Positions 46,955 through 55,529 are shown, counted from the first letter of the stretch. The stretch: 64,000 nucleotides of DNA from Lichenibacterium dinghuense (GCF_021730615.1 NZ_JAJLMN010000001.1:4351501-4415500), one strand, 5' to 3'. The notes: generated by a model from the letters alone, not told the origin. Translations and numbers: made by a program.

Positions 46955-47641
46955 ATGCAGCCACTAACCACCTCGACCGAAGCACTTGGCCCCGCCCTTC
47001 GGGGGCCACCCCTCCTCTACGATCCCGCGCCGGAGTTCCGCGCCCGCACCACGATGGGCGAGCGTTCGCTCGCCGACTATCGCGGCCGCTGGCTCCTGTT
47101 CTTCTCGCACCCGGGCGACTTCACCCCCGTCTGCACGAGCGAGTTCATCGCGCTGGCCCGCGCCGCGCCGCGCTTCCGCGCCATGGACTGCGACCTCCTG
47201 GCCCTGTCGGTCGACAGCCTGCTGTCGCACCTCGCCTGGCTGCGCTCTATCCGCGAGGACTTCGGCGTCGAGGTCGGCTTCCCCATCGTCGAGGACCCCT
47301 CGATGGCCATAGCCCGCGCCTACGGCATGATCCACGCCCGCGCGGCGAATGCGGCCGCGGTGCGCGCCGTCTTCGTCATCGACCCGGACGGCGTCGTGCG
47401 GGCCATCACCTGGTATCCGCTCACCACCGGCCGCTGCGTCGAGGAGCTGCTGCGCCTCGTCGAGGCCCTGCAGGTCTCCGACCGGCATGGGGTCAACACG
47501 CCCGAAGGCTGGCGTCCTGGGGATGAGGTGATCCTGCCGCCGACCCTCACCTTCGGCGGGGAGGCGATGCCGGACGACCGGGACGGCGGCTGGTACTACC
47601 GCACCGGCCCGCTACCCGGGCCGCAGGGCGGTAAGCCGTGA
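46955..47641 (+). CDS. peroxiredoxin, 1-Cys (Prx6-like)
   Basis: A 228-residue peroxiredoxin with the catalytic motif FFSHPGDFTPVCTSEF (peroxidatic C60) and no clear resolving Cys, so a 1-Cys/Prx6-type enzyme. The C-terminal region (TTGRCVEELLRLVEALQVSD, then GWRPGDEVILPP) is characteristic of the group. In this context it probably handles peroxide or persulfide stress that accompanies sulfide oxidation. It is the first gene of a five-gene run; its stop overlaps the repressor ATG (TGATG). Confidence 0.9.
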   Translation: MQPLTTSTEALGPALRGPPLLYDPAPEFRARTTMGERSLADYRGRWLLFFSHPGDFTPVCTSEFIALARAAPRFRAMDCDLLALSVDSLLSHLAWLRSIREDFGVEVGFPIVEDPSMAIARAYGMIHARAANAAAVRAVFVIDPDGVVRAITWYPLTTGRCVEELLRLVEALQVSDRHGVNTPEGWRPGDEVILPPTLTFGGEAMPDDRDGGWYYRTGPLPGPQGGKP

Positions 47642-48015
47642 TGGCGTCGGTGGAGTTCGACACGGCGGCCGAGCGGCTGCGCGCCCTCGCTAACCCGGCG
47701 CGGCTGCGCATCGCCCTGCGCCTGCTCGACGGCGAATGCGCGGTCGGGGCGATCGAGGTGGAACTCGGCCTGCGCCAGCCGGCGCTCTCCCAGCAGCTCG
47801 CGGTGCTGCGCGAGGCGGGCCTGATCGCCGCGCGGCGCGACGCCAGGGCGGTGATCTACGCCCTGTCCGAACCTGACGGGGCCGCGCTGGTGCGCGGCCT
47901 CGCGGCGGGGCTGGGCCTGGCCGGGCCGCCGGCACATGAGCCGACAGTCCCGGCCTGCCGGCCCGCGACCGCCTTGATGGGCGCGGCCTTCGCCAGCGTC
48001 GGGAGGCCGGCATGA
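47641..48015 (+). CDS. ArsR-family repressor, BigR/SqrR-like persulfide sensor
   Basis: A 124-residue winged-helix protein with ERLRALANPARLRIALRLL and the recognition helix RQPALSQQLAVLREAGLI. Two Cys, C33 in GECAVGAI and C106 in PACRP, lie at the positions expected for the BigR C42/C108 and SqrR C41/C107 pair, which form a tetrasulfide when cells contain persulfide. There are no metal-site motifs (ELCVCDL). It is expected to repress the divergent sqr and peroxiredoxin operons. The next gene overlaps its stop. Confidence 0.88.
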   Translation: MASVEFDTAAERLRALANPARLRIALRLLDGECAVGAIEVELGLRQPALSQQLAVLREAGLIAARRDARAVIYALSEPDGAALVRGLAAGLGLAGPPAHEPTVPACRPATALMGAAFASVGRPA

Positions 48016-48440
48016 CGGAGGCCGACGCCCTGCGGGGCCTCGCCGGGGGCGCCCTGATCGGCGCCTCAGCGGCCCTGCTCCTCGTCGCGGACGGCCGCAT
48101 CGCTGGCATCAGCGGCATCGCGGCGCGCCTGCTCGGCCGCCCGGACCACGACACGCCCTGGCGCGGCGCCTTCCTGATCGGCCTCGTCCTCGGCCCCGTG
48201 CTCTACGCCGCCGCGTCGGGCGGTTGGCCGGCGGTGCAGATCGCAGCGCCCTGGCCCGTGCTCGTCGCCGCGGGGCTGCTGGTCGGCTTCGGCACGCGGC
48301 TCGGCTCAGGCTGCACCAGCGGCCACGGCGTGTGCGGCCTAGCCCGGCTGTCGGTCCGCTCGGCCGCCGCGGTCGCGACCTTCATGGCTATGGCGGTCCT
48401 CACCGTTTTCGCCACGCGCCATCTGGGTTTGCTGCCGTGA
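48012..48440 (+). CDS. YeeE/YedE-family half-transporter (first)
   Basis: A 142-residue membrane protein with four or so helices, one half of a YeeE/YedE unit. The signature GSGCTSGHGVCGLARLS contains two Cys close to the pore, as in the thiosulfate transporter YeeE (TsuA). The pair of adjacent halves (this and 48437) corresponds to the PmpA/PmpB arrangement that accompanies bigR operons. It probably moves a sulfur species such as thiosulfate, sulfide or persulfide-derived sulfur across the inner membrane. Coupled to the repressor gene by a 4-bp overlap. Confidence 0.88.
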   Translation: MTEADALRGLAGGALIGASAALLLVADGRIAGISGIAARLLGRPDHDTPWRGAFLIGLVLGPVLYAAASGGWPAVQIAAPWPVLVAAGLLVGFGTRLGSGCTSGHGVCGLARLSVRSAAAVATFMAMAVLTVFATRHLGLLP

Positions 48441-48856
48441 GGGCCCGCATCGCCGTCGCCCTCCTGGCCGGCCTGCTGTTCGGGGCGGGGCTGGCCCTGT
48501 CGGGCATGATCGATCCGCGCCGCGTGCTCGGCTTCCTCGACGTCGCCGGGGCGTGGGATCCGACGCTCGCCTTCGTGCTGGCGGGCGCCGTCGGTGTGTC
48601 GGCACTGGGTTACCGCGTGGCGCGGCGCATGGGCCACCCGCTCTGCGCGCCGCGCTTTGACCTGCCCACCCGCACCGACGTCGATGCGCGGCTCCTTGTC
48701 GGGGCGGCGCTGTTCGGGGTGGGCTGGGGCCTGTCCGGCTTCTGCCCGGGCCCCGCGCTCGCGGCCCTGCCGCTGCTGCTGCCAAAGGGCGCGCTGTTCG
48801 TCGCCGCCATGCTGGCCGGCATGGCGCTCCACCGCGCGCTCCCCGCGAAATCCTGA
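48437..48856 (+). CDS. YeeE/YedE-family half-transporter (second, DUF6691)
   Basis: A 139-residue membrane protein, the second half: N-terminal GLLFGAGLALSGMIDPRRVLGFLD and C-terminal GWGLSGFCPGPALAAL, with one conserved Cys. The GTG start overlaps the previous stop (GTGA). Together with the first half it would form a two-subunit transporter. Start choice rests on coupling and on the helix at residue 3. Confidence 0.87.
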   Translation: MRARIAVALLAGLLFGAGLALSGMIDPRRVLGFLDVAGAWDPTLAFVLAGAVGVSALGYRVARRMGHPLCAPRFDLPTRTDVDARLLVGAALFGVGWGLSGFCPGPALAALPLLLPKGALFVAAMLAGMALHRALPAKS

Positions 48857-48866
48857 GAGGACCGCC

Positions 48867-49649
48867 ATGGACCCGCTGCACCTGTCCCTCGCCGTGTTGT
48901 GCGGCGGCCTCGTCGGCCTCACGCTGGGGCTGATCGGCGGCGGCGGCTCCATCATGGCGACGCCGCTGCTCCTCTACGTCGTGGGCCTGCCGCCGCACGT
49001 CGCCATCGGCACGGGAGCGCTGTCGGTATCGGCCAACGCCCTCTTCAACTTCGCCGGCCACGCCCGCTGCGGCCATGTCCGCTGGCGCAGCGCCCTGATC
49101 TTCGCGACCGTGGGTGTGCTCGGCGCCTTCGTCGGCTCGACGCTGGGCAAGCACTTCGACGGACAGCGTCTGCTGTTCCTGTTCGCCATCCTGATGGTGG
49201 TGGTCGGGCTGCTCATGCTCCGGGCCAAGCCGGCGGCCGCCGAGGCCGATCGGACATGCACGCTGGGCGAGGAACTGCCGCGGGTGTCGGGCGCCGCGCT
49301 GGCGGTCGGCGGCCTCTCGGGATTCTTCGGCATCGGCGGAGGCTTCCTGATCGTGCCGGGCCTGCTGATGTCGACCCGCATGCCGATGATCTTCGCGGTG
49401 GGATCGTCGCTGCTCGCGGTGGCGACTTTTGGCCTCGCCACGGCGCTGAACTACGCTGCCTCGGGGCTGGTCGACTGGCCGGTCGCCGGGCTCTATATCG
49501 TCGGCGGCGTGCTCGGCGGCCTCGCCGGCATGCGTATGGCCTCCGCGCTGGCGCCGCACCACACCGCCTTCACGCGTCTCTTCTCCGGCGTGATCTTCGT
49601 GGTGGCGGCCTACATGCTGTGGCGCACGGTCGGCAGCATGGCCACCTGA
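48867..49649 (+). CDS. TauE/SafE (DUF81) sulfite exporter family protein
   Basis: A 260-residue membrane protein with about eight helices. Duplicated family motif: GLTLGLIGGGGSIMATPLLLY in the N-terminal half and GLSGFFGIGGGFLIVPGLL in the C-terminal half. The family exports sulfite and sulfonates. In this cluster it is likely to discharge sulfite made by the persulfide dioxygenase to the periplasm, where SorAB could oxidise it. The ATG has a GAGAGG site. Last gene of the run starting with the peroxiredoxin. Confidence 0.9.
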   Translation: MDPLHLSLAVLCGGLVGLTLGLIGGGGSIMATPLLLYVVGLPPHVAIGTGALSVSANALFNFAGHARCGHVRWRSALIFATVGVLGAFVGSTLGKHFDGQRLLFLFAILMVVVGLLMLRAKPAAAEADRTCTLGEELPRVSGAALAVGGLSGFFGIGGGFLIVPGLLMSTRMPMIFAVGSSLLAVATFGLATALNYAASGLVDWPVAGLYIVGGVLGGLAGMRMASALAPHHTAFTRLFSGVIFVVAAYMLWRTVGSMAT

Positions 49650-49728
49650 GAGCCGATCCAGAACGAGGCGGTTCGCGACATCGCCGTCGCGGCCACGCGG
49701 GCCTCGTCCGGGCTCATCGCGTCGATCC

Positions 49729-50094
49729 CTATCGTCCGCAGTAGCGGTACGTCACCTTCGCGCATTCGTTCACCCAGTCGACGACCGTCGGGCTCCTCAC
49801 GTCGAGCACGACGTCGGCCGTGTCGGCCTGTGCTCCGGGGTAGCGGCAGGTTAGGTGGGCTCTGTGGCTCCCGTCCGGCCCGGGTGTGAGGGCGATCCTG
49901 CAGTCGTCGTCTTTCGACCGCGTCCGGTCCGGCCCGAAGAAGCGTGTGCCGGGCGAGGACGGGTCGGCGCAGCCGTCGCTGGACCAGCGCCCCGTCATCC
50001 AGGGCGACGGCGGGGAAGCCCAGGCCTGTGGACCCAGCGCCAGGACCGTGCCCAGGGACACGACCACCACCTTCACGCGCGCTACACCGCCCAT
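49729..50094 (-). CDS. small exported protein, unknown
   Basis: A 121-residue protein with a signal peptide (VKVVVVSLGTVLALGPQAWA) and a short mature domain with four or five Cys (DGCADP, DDCRIA, LTCRYPG, NECAKV, YRYCGR), probably disulfide-bonded. WMTGRWSSDGCADP is typical of small secreted beta proteins in rhizobia. I do not know the family. GGAGG lies 9 nt upstream of the ATG. Stands alone, convergent with the TauE gene. Confidence 0.65.
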   Translation of the reverse strand: MGGVARVKVVVVSLGTVLALGPQAWASPPSPWMTGRWSSDGCADPSSPGTRFFGPDRTRSKDDDCRIALTPGPDGSHRAHLTCRYPGAQADTADVVLDVRSPTVVDWVNECAKVTYRYCGR

Positions 50095-50202
50095 CCTCGT
50101 CCTCCGCGCATCGGTGGCGCGCCGATCCTGTCGATCGAGCGCCAGCCTCGCGCGATCACGAGAGCCCGTGTCCGTAAACGAAGTGTTGATGGTTGGGCGT
50201 CG

Positions 50203-50691
50203 TCAATGCAACACGCCGAGCCAACGCGGGACGCGCCGTTCATAGGCGACCCAATCCTCCCCGAAGCGCGCCGCCATGTGTCGCTCTTCGGGCACGATGG
50301 CCAGATCCGCCACGGCCCGCGCGGCGAGGGCGGCGCCCACAGGCAGCCAGGGGTTGGACGACAAGAGGCCCGCCCCAGCCAGCGCCAGGGTGTTGCCAAG
50401 GTAGATGGGATTGCGCGTCAGCGCGAACGGCCCCGACGTCACCAGCGCCGTGGCGGAGCGGTGGGGCAGAATGTTGGCCCGGTGCCGGCGCATGGTCGCC
50501 ATGGCGGCGACGTCGAACGCCAGCCCCGCCGCGAGCGCGGCCGCGCCGAGCATGCGAACGCCCAAGGGCAGGCGCCGCCTCAGAGGCAGCGCGCGCCCGA
50601 GGCCGACCGCGGCAACGGCTGTCGCGCCGAAGACGAGCGGCGGCCAGGGCACGGTCGATGGGGCTGTGGCCCCGTCGTCGATTGTCTTCAC
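50203..50691 (-). CDS. isoprenylcysteine methyltransferase / PEMT-like membrane protein
   Basis: A 162-residue membrane protein of the bacterial ICMT family: several helices and the C-terminal signature GPFALTRNPIYLGN, then EERHMAARFGEDWVAYERRVPRW, which forms the SAM site. The bacterial members methylate unknown small or lipid substrates. Its GTG start overlaps the stop of the AcfC-like gene (GTGA), so it is the second gene of a two-gene operon. Confidence 0.85.
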   Translation of the reverse strand: MKTIDDGATAPSTVPWPPLVFGATAVAAVGLGRALPLRRRLPLGVRMLGAAALAAGLAFDVAAMATMRRHRANILPHRSATALVTSGPFALTRNPIYLGNTLALAGAGLLSSNPWLPVGAALAARAVADLAIVPEERHMAARFGEDWVAYERRVPRWLGVLH

Positions 50692-51473
50692 TTCGGCGCC
50701 GTCCAGCCCCAGCGTTCGAAGATCGCCTGGCCGCTCGGGGAGGCCAGGAACTCCGCGAAGGCCTTGGCCTCGGGCTTTTTCTCGCCGGCGGTCGTCAGCG
50801 CCACGCCGGTGTCGCGGTAGATGCGGTACTCCGGCTCGACCGGCACGGCGTCGGCGATGGTGGGGTTGGCCACCTGCCAGATGTCCCAGATGATCCAGGC
50901 GTCGATGCTGGGATCGTCCGTCCAGGCCTTCTTGGCCTCGGCGCTGTTCTTGGCGAACGCGACGATGTTGGCCCGCAGCGCCTTGACGTCGGAGATCCTG
51001 CCGGTGCGGCCCGCCATGTCCTCCCACAGCCCGCCCTGGCCCGACCCGTTCACCACAAGCACGCGATGTCCGGGCTTGAGCAGGTCGGCCAAGCCCGCAA
51101 TGTGCTTCGGGTTGCCGGGCCGGACCAGGATGGACGACGGGCGCAGATACAGCGGCGCGACCGTCGCCGGGTCGAGCACGCCGGGTAGCGCGTTGGCGAA
51201 GTCTGTCATCATGGTCTCGGCGCCGCTGTAGACCACGTCGCCGTCCGCCTTGGCCCTGTCGATCCAGGCTGGAGTCGGCCCGCCGACTACGTCGACCGTG
51301 ACGCCGGCCTGCTTGCTGAAGGCCGCAGCGGCCTCCTTGACGGCGGGCAAGGGGCCGCCGGGCCCGTAGACGTGTAGGGTCTCGGAGGCCGCCGCGGCGC
51401 CGCTCCAGCAGAGAACGACCAGCGCCGCAGCCGTGCCGGCCCGACGCAACGTGCACATCTTGGTCTCTCTCAT
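50688..51473 (-). CDS. AcfC-like periplasmic binding protein
   Basis: A 261-residue periplasmic binding protein: signal peptide ending WSGAAAA, then LHVYGPGGPLPAVKEAAAAF, GPTPAWIDRAKADGDVVYSG and the C-terminal FLASPSGQAIFERWGW. These match the AcfC group, related to sulfate/molybdate-type ModA binding proteins. No ABC permease genes are adjacent, so it may act as a scavenging or sensing protein. In a sulfur region the ligand could be sulfate or another oxyanion, but this is inference. Confidence 0.82.
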   Translation of the reverse strand: MRETKMCTLRRAGTAAALVVLCWSGAAAASETLHVYGPGGPLPAVKEAAAAFSKQAGVTVDVVGGPTPAWIDRAKADGDVVYSGAETMMTDFANALPGVLDPATVAPLYLRPSSILVRPGNPKHIAGLADLLKPGHRVLVVNGSGQGGLWEDMAGRTGRISDVKALRANIVAFAKNSAEAKKAWTDDPSIDAWIIWDIWQVANPTIADAVPVEPEYRIYRDTGVALTTAGEKKPEAKAFAEFLASPSGQAIFERWGWTAPK

Positions 51474-51785
51474 CGCGACATCCCCAGTTCCTCGTGATGG
51501 CCGCGAGACAGTCGCGGACGTCGTCCTGTGTTCGTGGGCCCAGCGCGCAGCGTTACGAGCGATATCGTTCGTCTTTCGCGATCAGTATCGCGTCTGCACC
51601 CACCCTTCATCGAGGCATCTCCGAGCGTCGGTTGCGATCGGCAGGTCGGGCGAAGAAATCAGGGCGAACGATCGGCTCGACCGATCGGAACGACCTTCGA
51701 TTTATATTGGTCTTAGGCCTGAAAGGCCACCATCTCTTTGGCATGGGCATCGGACGATGCCGCTCCCAAATCTGGAGATGCGACC
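51474..51785. promoter_or_regulatory. 312-bp divergent promoter region with an inverted repeat
   Basis: No gene. Between the AcfC-like gene (minus) and a small exported protein (plus). Contains CGATCGG-CTCGA-CCGATCG (about 51669-51687) running into GGAACG. On the minus strand the same place reads CGTTCCGATCGG, which shares CGTTCCGATC with the sequence upstream of the thiosulfate/oxidase operon at 63596-63606. A common regulator is possible. Confidence 0.4.
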
Positions 51786-52058
51786 ATGACACATCTGAGA
51801 AGCGCCATCCTGATAGCTTTCGCCCTGGCATGCGCCGCTGCTTCGGGGACGGGCGGTGCGGAGGCCCGACCCGCGCGTCCGCCAGCGAATATGGCTGCGC
51901 CGGAGCGGCTCGTCATCCCGCCCGACGACTACCGCGGGCCCGATGGCGCCTATGGGTCGCCGGCCGACATGGTCCGTTCGATCGAGGGAACGCCCTGTGG
52001 GCAAGCCTGCCAAGTCAGGTCGTTCCAGCGCTGGAACCCGCCGGGCGGCCGTGACTGA
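51786..52058 (+). CDS. small exported protein, unknown
   Basis: A 90-residue protein with a signal peptide (HLRSAILIAFALACAAASG..AEA) and a short Pro-rich mature part with a Cys pair (GTPCGQACQV). Nothing identifies its function. The ATG has GGAGA 8 nt upstream. Stands between the AcfC-like operon and the 3' end of the sor operon; it may be a small periplasmic partner. Confidence 0.6.
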   Translation: MTHLRSAILIAFALACAAASGTGGAEARPARPPANMAAPERLVIPPDDYRGPDGAYGSPADMVRSIEGTPCGQACQVRSFQRWNPPGGRD

Positions 52059-52117
52059 GACGGGCTGGGCCACACGTCGCGGCGGCGTCGCGTCCCCGCA
52101 CGCCGGGCGCGCTTCGA

Positions 52118-52507
52118 CTACCGATCGACTTTCATGGCTGCGAGATAGGCGACGATCTCGTCGGCGTCCTGATCCGACACGGGCGCCTTGAATACCTTGA
52201 CCATCTTGGTGACCTCGTTTCGCCATTCCGCCTGCGATAGGGCGGGCTGGTTGAGCACCATGCCGGCGGAATGGCAGGCGAGGCAGTTGCTCTCGATCGC
52301 GTCTGCATGGGGACCCGGCGGAAAGCCGCGGTCGCTCGAAGGAAGCGTGATGACGGCGCTCTTCAGCGTCACGCCGCCGCCCGACACGGTGGCGTCGGCC
52401 GCGTCTCCGGCCGAAGCGGATCCGGCGCCGAGCAGCAGGGCTGCCGCTGCGGCCAGGGGGCCGGCGGCGCGCCGTCGGGGCGCAGTCGAGGGGCGTCGGA
52501 ATGGCAT
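52118..52507 (-). CDS. sorB: sulfite dehydrogenase cytochrome c subunit (SorB-like)
   Basis: A 129-residue monohaem c-type cytochrome: signal peptide (about 1-33), single haem motif CLACH (C75, C78, H79) and a probable axial Met in SAGMVL or KMVKVF. Size and position immediately after the molybdenum subunit (26-bp gap) fit SorB, which takes electrons from sulfite oxidation. From here electrons would go to soluble cytochrome c and the terminal oxidase encoded at 58-61 kb. Confidence 0.88.
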   Translation of the reverse strand: MPFRRPSTAPRRRAAGPLAAAAALLLGAGSASAGDAADATVSGGGVTLKSAVITLPSSDRGFPPGPHADAIESNCLACHSAGMVLNQPALSQAEWRNEVTKMVKVFKAPVSDQDADEIVAYLAAMKVDR

Positions 52508-52533
52508 GGCGGTCTCCTGTCGGGACGCAAGGG

Positions 52534-53760
52534 TCAGGCCACGGGAAGGTCGAGCGTCTCGACCACGTTGCGCATGAATCCGTTCGGGTTCCAGTTCGGC
52601 GACGAGGGCTGTGAGCGGCCGTCCGTGTCGGTGCAGCGCACCGCCAGCCTGAGCGAGCCGGACGCCGGCGCGGACGGCTCGGCGGTCCAGCGCCGGAACG
52701 AATAGGTGCCCTCGTCGGGCCCGAGCTTGGCCGCCGCCCAGGTCGTCCCGCCGTCGGTCGACAGTTCCACCTTGCCGACGCCCCTGTCGCCGCCCATCGC
52801 GATGCCGCGCAGGGGCAGCGTGGCACCCGCGAGCGCGCGGTCGCCCGGCGCCACGCTGGTGAACCAGCTCCGCGGCACCATCCGGTTGATCGGCACCGTG
52901 GCATAACCGGTCTCGCCGGGCTTGACGCTGGCGTGCGGCGTGTCGGGGATGCGGTAGGCGTTCTTGGTCCAGAAGCTCTCGTCTGGCTTGTCCAGCACCT
53001 CGATGTCAGACAGCATCTTGACCCAATAGGTCGAGTACCAGCCCGGCACCACGAGGCGCAGCGGGAAGCCGTTCAGCACGGGGAGCTGGTCGCCGTTCAT
53101 CTGGAAGGCGATCATCACCTCCCCGTCGCGCGCGTGGTCGATCGCGAGGCTCTTCATGAACCGCGGCGCCTCGTCGACAACCGGCGTCTCGAGACCATGC
53201 ATGCGGACCGCGACGGCCCCCGCTTTGACGCCGGCGCGGTCGAGCACGTCCTTCAACGTGACGCCGACCCACTTGGCGTTGCCCATGGCGCCGTTCAGCC
53301 ACTGCGCGCCGGCGATGCGCGGCTCGAACAGCCCGCGCGAGTTTCCGGAGCACTGGTTGACCGCGGCGAGCTCGACGTGGCGCATCCCGAGCAGGCTCCC
53401 GAGCGTCATGGCTTCGGGACGCTCCACGTGGCCATGGATGTTCAGGCGGAAGCTCGCGACGTCGACGATCTGCGGGATCACCGCCCAATGCCACCGGACG
53501 AAGAACTGGTCGTTCGGGGTGAAGACGCTCTCGTTGAAGGCGGATAGCGGCGTCTCGAGCAGCGGGGGGCGCGTGCGCTGCAGGATCATCGCCCTCTTGC
53601 CCGGAAAGGCATCGGTGATGGCCCGGTCGCGCGGGTCGCTCGGCAGGGGCAACGCGATCTCGGCGGCCCGCGCCTTCGCGACGCCGATCGCCGCTGCAGC
53701 GAGGCCCGCTTGGCCGAGCAGCGCCCGTCTCGTCGTGGAGCGGCCCGCGTTGAATGGCAT
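52534..53760 (-). CDS. sorA: sulfite dehydrogenase molybdenum subunit (SorA-like)
   Basis: A 408-residue oxidoreductase of the sulfite oxidase fold. It has a Tat signal (R11-R12, TTRRALLGQAGL), then the molybdopterin domain with the Mo-ligating Cys C137 in NQCSGNSRG, and the C-terminal Mo-co dimerisation (Ig-like) domain (MVPRSWFTSV, VELSTDGGTTWAAAKL). It oxidises sulfite to sulfate in the periplasm. An ATG at 53787 overlapping the upstream stop (TGATG) would add nine residues; I prefer 53760 with GGGGA 4 nt upstream. Confidence 0.9.
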   Translation of the reverse strand: MPFNAGRSTTRRALLGQAGLAAAAIGVAKARAAEIALPLPSDPRDRAITDAFPGKRAMILQRTRPPLLETPLSAFNESVFTPNDQFFVRWHWAVIPQIVDVASFRLNIHGHVERPEAMTLGSLLGMRHVELAAVNQCSGNSRGLFEPRIAGAQWLNGAMGNAKWVGVTLKDVLDRAGVKAGAVAVRMHGLETPVVDEAPRFMKSLAIDHARDGEVMIAFQMNGDQLPVLNGFPLRLVVPGWYSTYWVKMLSDIEVLDKPDESFWTKNAYRIPDTPHASVKPGETGYATVPINRMVPRSWFTSVAPGDRALAGATLPLRGIAMGGDRGVGKVELSTDGGTTWAAAKLGPDEGTYSFRRWTAEPSAPASGSLRLAVRCTDTDGRSQPSSPNWNPNGFMRNVVETLDLPVA

Positions 53761-53786
53761 GTCGTCCCCGTCCTCTGAAAGCTGCA

Positions 53787-54302
53787 TCACCTTGCCGTTT
53801 GGGCGCGGCACGGTCCAATCGCCTTCCGCGAATGGTGGATGGGTCGCAGCCGCGCGTAGGCCTCGGCCAGGACGAGGAAAAACGCGGTGTGGGCCAGCGC
53901 GAAGGCCGCGATGCCGAGGCCGCCGAGGTGATGCGAGCCGGCGAGTCCTTCGCCGGTCGCCGGCAGGACCAGGGCGGCGTTGACGAGCCAGACCGCCAGC
54001 GCGGTCGCCAGCGCCTTGGACCACGGCGGCCCGGGCAGATGCGGCTCGGCGGCGGCGTAGCCCAGCGCCATGGCGAGGCCCACGGCGGCGTGGAAGCCGA
54101 TCTGGAAGGCGGACGTGGGCGTCGGCAGGGCACCCACCCTGGCCGTCGCCAGCGCCGCGTCGGCGGAGCCTTTGAGAAGCCGCAGGAGCCCGCCGTGGGC
54201 GGTCGGCACGCCCAGGGCGTCGAAGCCCCACAGCATCGCCGTGTTGACGGCGTCGGCGGCGACGCCCGCCGCCAGGGCAGCGCCGGCCGTTCGGAGGGGC
54301 AC
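53787..54302 (-). CDS. membrane protein of the sor operon, unknown
   Basis: A 171-residue protein with about four helices (about 6-27, 62-80, 94-113 and 130-150). His residues in the third and fourth helices (GSHHLGG, LAHTAFF) could bind haem, but this is only suggestive. I do not recognise the family. The GTG start lies 2 bp after the cyclase stop, and its TGA overlaps an ATG in front of sorA, so it is embedded between cyclase and sulfite dehydrogenase. It may anchor SorAB or hand electrons to quinone. Confidence 0.65.
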   Translation of the reverse strand: MPLRTAGAALAAGVAADAVNTAMLWGFDALGVPTAHGGLLRLLKGSADAALATARVGALPTPTSAFQIGFHAAVGLAMALGYAAAEPHLPGPPWSKALATALAVWLVNAALVLPATGEGLAGSHHLGGLGIAAFALAHTAFFLVLAEAYARLRPIHHSRKAIGPCRAQTAR

Positions 54303-54304
54303 CC

Positions 54305-55507
54305 TCAAGGGACGTACTCCGCGAGGCCGCGGAGCGCGTCGATCGGCCGGCCATAGATCGCGTGCCGCTCCGGGAAGCCGCGCAGCGCCACCGTGTCCAC
54401 GAGGTCGAGCGGGAGGTCGAGCCCGTTCACGAAGGCGTCGGTCGCCAGCAGCGGCAGGGCGTAGGACTTGCACAGGCGCTCGACCCGGCTGAGCAGATTG
54501 AGGTCGCGCCCGATGGCGGTGAAGTCGAGGCGGTCGCCGCCACCGACGTTGCCATAGGCGACATCGCCGACGTGGAGGGCGACGCCGACCTCGAAGAGCC
54601 GTCCGGCTTCGTCGCGCAGGTCCGACAGGGCGGCGAGGCCGTCCTCGGCCGCCGCGAAGGCCGCGCGACGCGCCTCGGCCTCGCCTCGGCCGGCGTCGAA
54701 GACCGCCAGCACGCCGTCGCCGGTGTATTTCAGCACCTCTCCGCCCCGCGCCTCGATCGCGGGCACGAGGGCGCCGAACATGCGGTTGAGGCTCGCCACG
54801 ACCGCGTGGGCCCCGACGCGGTCCGACAGCTCGCCGAAGCCGCGCAGGTCCGTCAGCATCATGGCGGCCCGCATGGGGCGGACGTCGCCGCGGCGCACCG
54901 TGCCGGCCAGGATGCGGCGCGCCGGATCATGGCCCACGTAGGATTCGAGCACGTCGCTCAGCATGCGGTCGAGGCCCTTCAGCTCGAAGACGAGCGAGAA
55001 TGGGTCGGCGAGCGCGACGAGCGCCGCGACTGCCTCAGGCGAGAACCCGCCCGCGGCGTCCGTCGCCCAGGAGGCCGCGCCGGTCCGTCCTCCGGAGGCC
55101 CTGAGGGGCACGATGAGGTAGTGGGTGAGGCCCTCGGCCCTGAGCTCCTCCAGCATGGGGAAGGGCAGCGGCGCAGGGCCGTCGAGCCTGCACAGGAACG
55201 GCTCGCCGGTGGCCACGACGTGCTCGACGGGGTTGCCGTGGAACACGGCCGTCCCTTCGACGCCGTGACGTCGCCGCAGTTCGACCGTCGGCCGGCCGCG
55301 GTGCCAGACGCGCATCACCCACCGGTAGGACGGATGCAGCGTCGGCGCGTGGGTGGTGGCCCGGATCAGCGGGAGGCCGAGGTCGATCAGACGTGCGCTA
55401 AAATCCTCGAGCAGCGCTCGCGCGTCGGGAACGTCGCGTCCCGCGCCGCTGAGCCACGACGCTGCCTCCCCGCCGAAGCCGGGTCGGAGCTCACACACAT
55501 CGATCAT
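54305..55507 (-). CDS. class III adenylate/guanylate cyclase with N-terminal sensor domain
   Basis: A 400-residue soluble cyclase. The N-terminal 195 residues appear to be a GAF-like sensor domain. The catalytic domain has the first metal Asp in MLTDLRGFGELSDR, the second in LKYTGDGVLAVF whose Lys is the adenine-selecting residue, and the transition-state N and R in GRDLNLLSRVERL. So an ATP-specific, probably active adenylate cyclase. It lies in the middle of the sulfite-oxidation operon (22 bp after the DsbA-like gene, 2 bp before the membrane protein), an unusual neighbour suggesting that cAMP output is tied to sulfur or redox status. Confidence 0.88.
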   Translation of the reverse strand: MIDVCELRPGFGGEAASWLSGAGRDVPDARALLEDFSARLIDLGLPLIRATTHAPTLHPSYRWVMRVWHRGRPTVELRRRHGVEGTAVFHGNPVEHVVATGEPFLCRLDGPAPLPFPMLEELRAEGLTHYLIVPLRASGGRTGAASWATDAAGGFSPEAVAALVALADPFSLVFELKGLDRMLSDVLESYVGHDPARRILAGTVRRGDVRPMRAAMMLTDLRGFGELSDRVGAHAVVASLNRMFGALVPAIEARGGEVLKYTGDGVLAVFDAGRGEAEARRAAFAAAEDGLAALSDLRDEAGRLFEVGVALHVGDVAYGNVGGGDRLDFTAIGRDLNLLSRVERLCKSYALPLLATDAFVNGLDLPLDLVDTVALRGFPERHAIYGRPIDALRGLAEYVP

Positions 55508-55529
55508 CGGTCAAACCGCCGCTCAGCCA

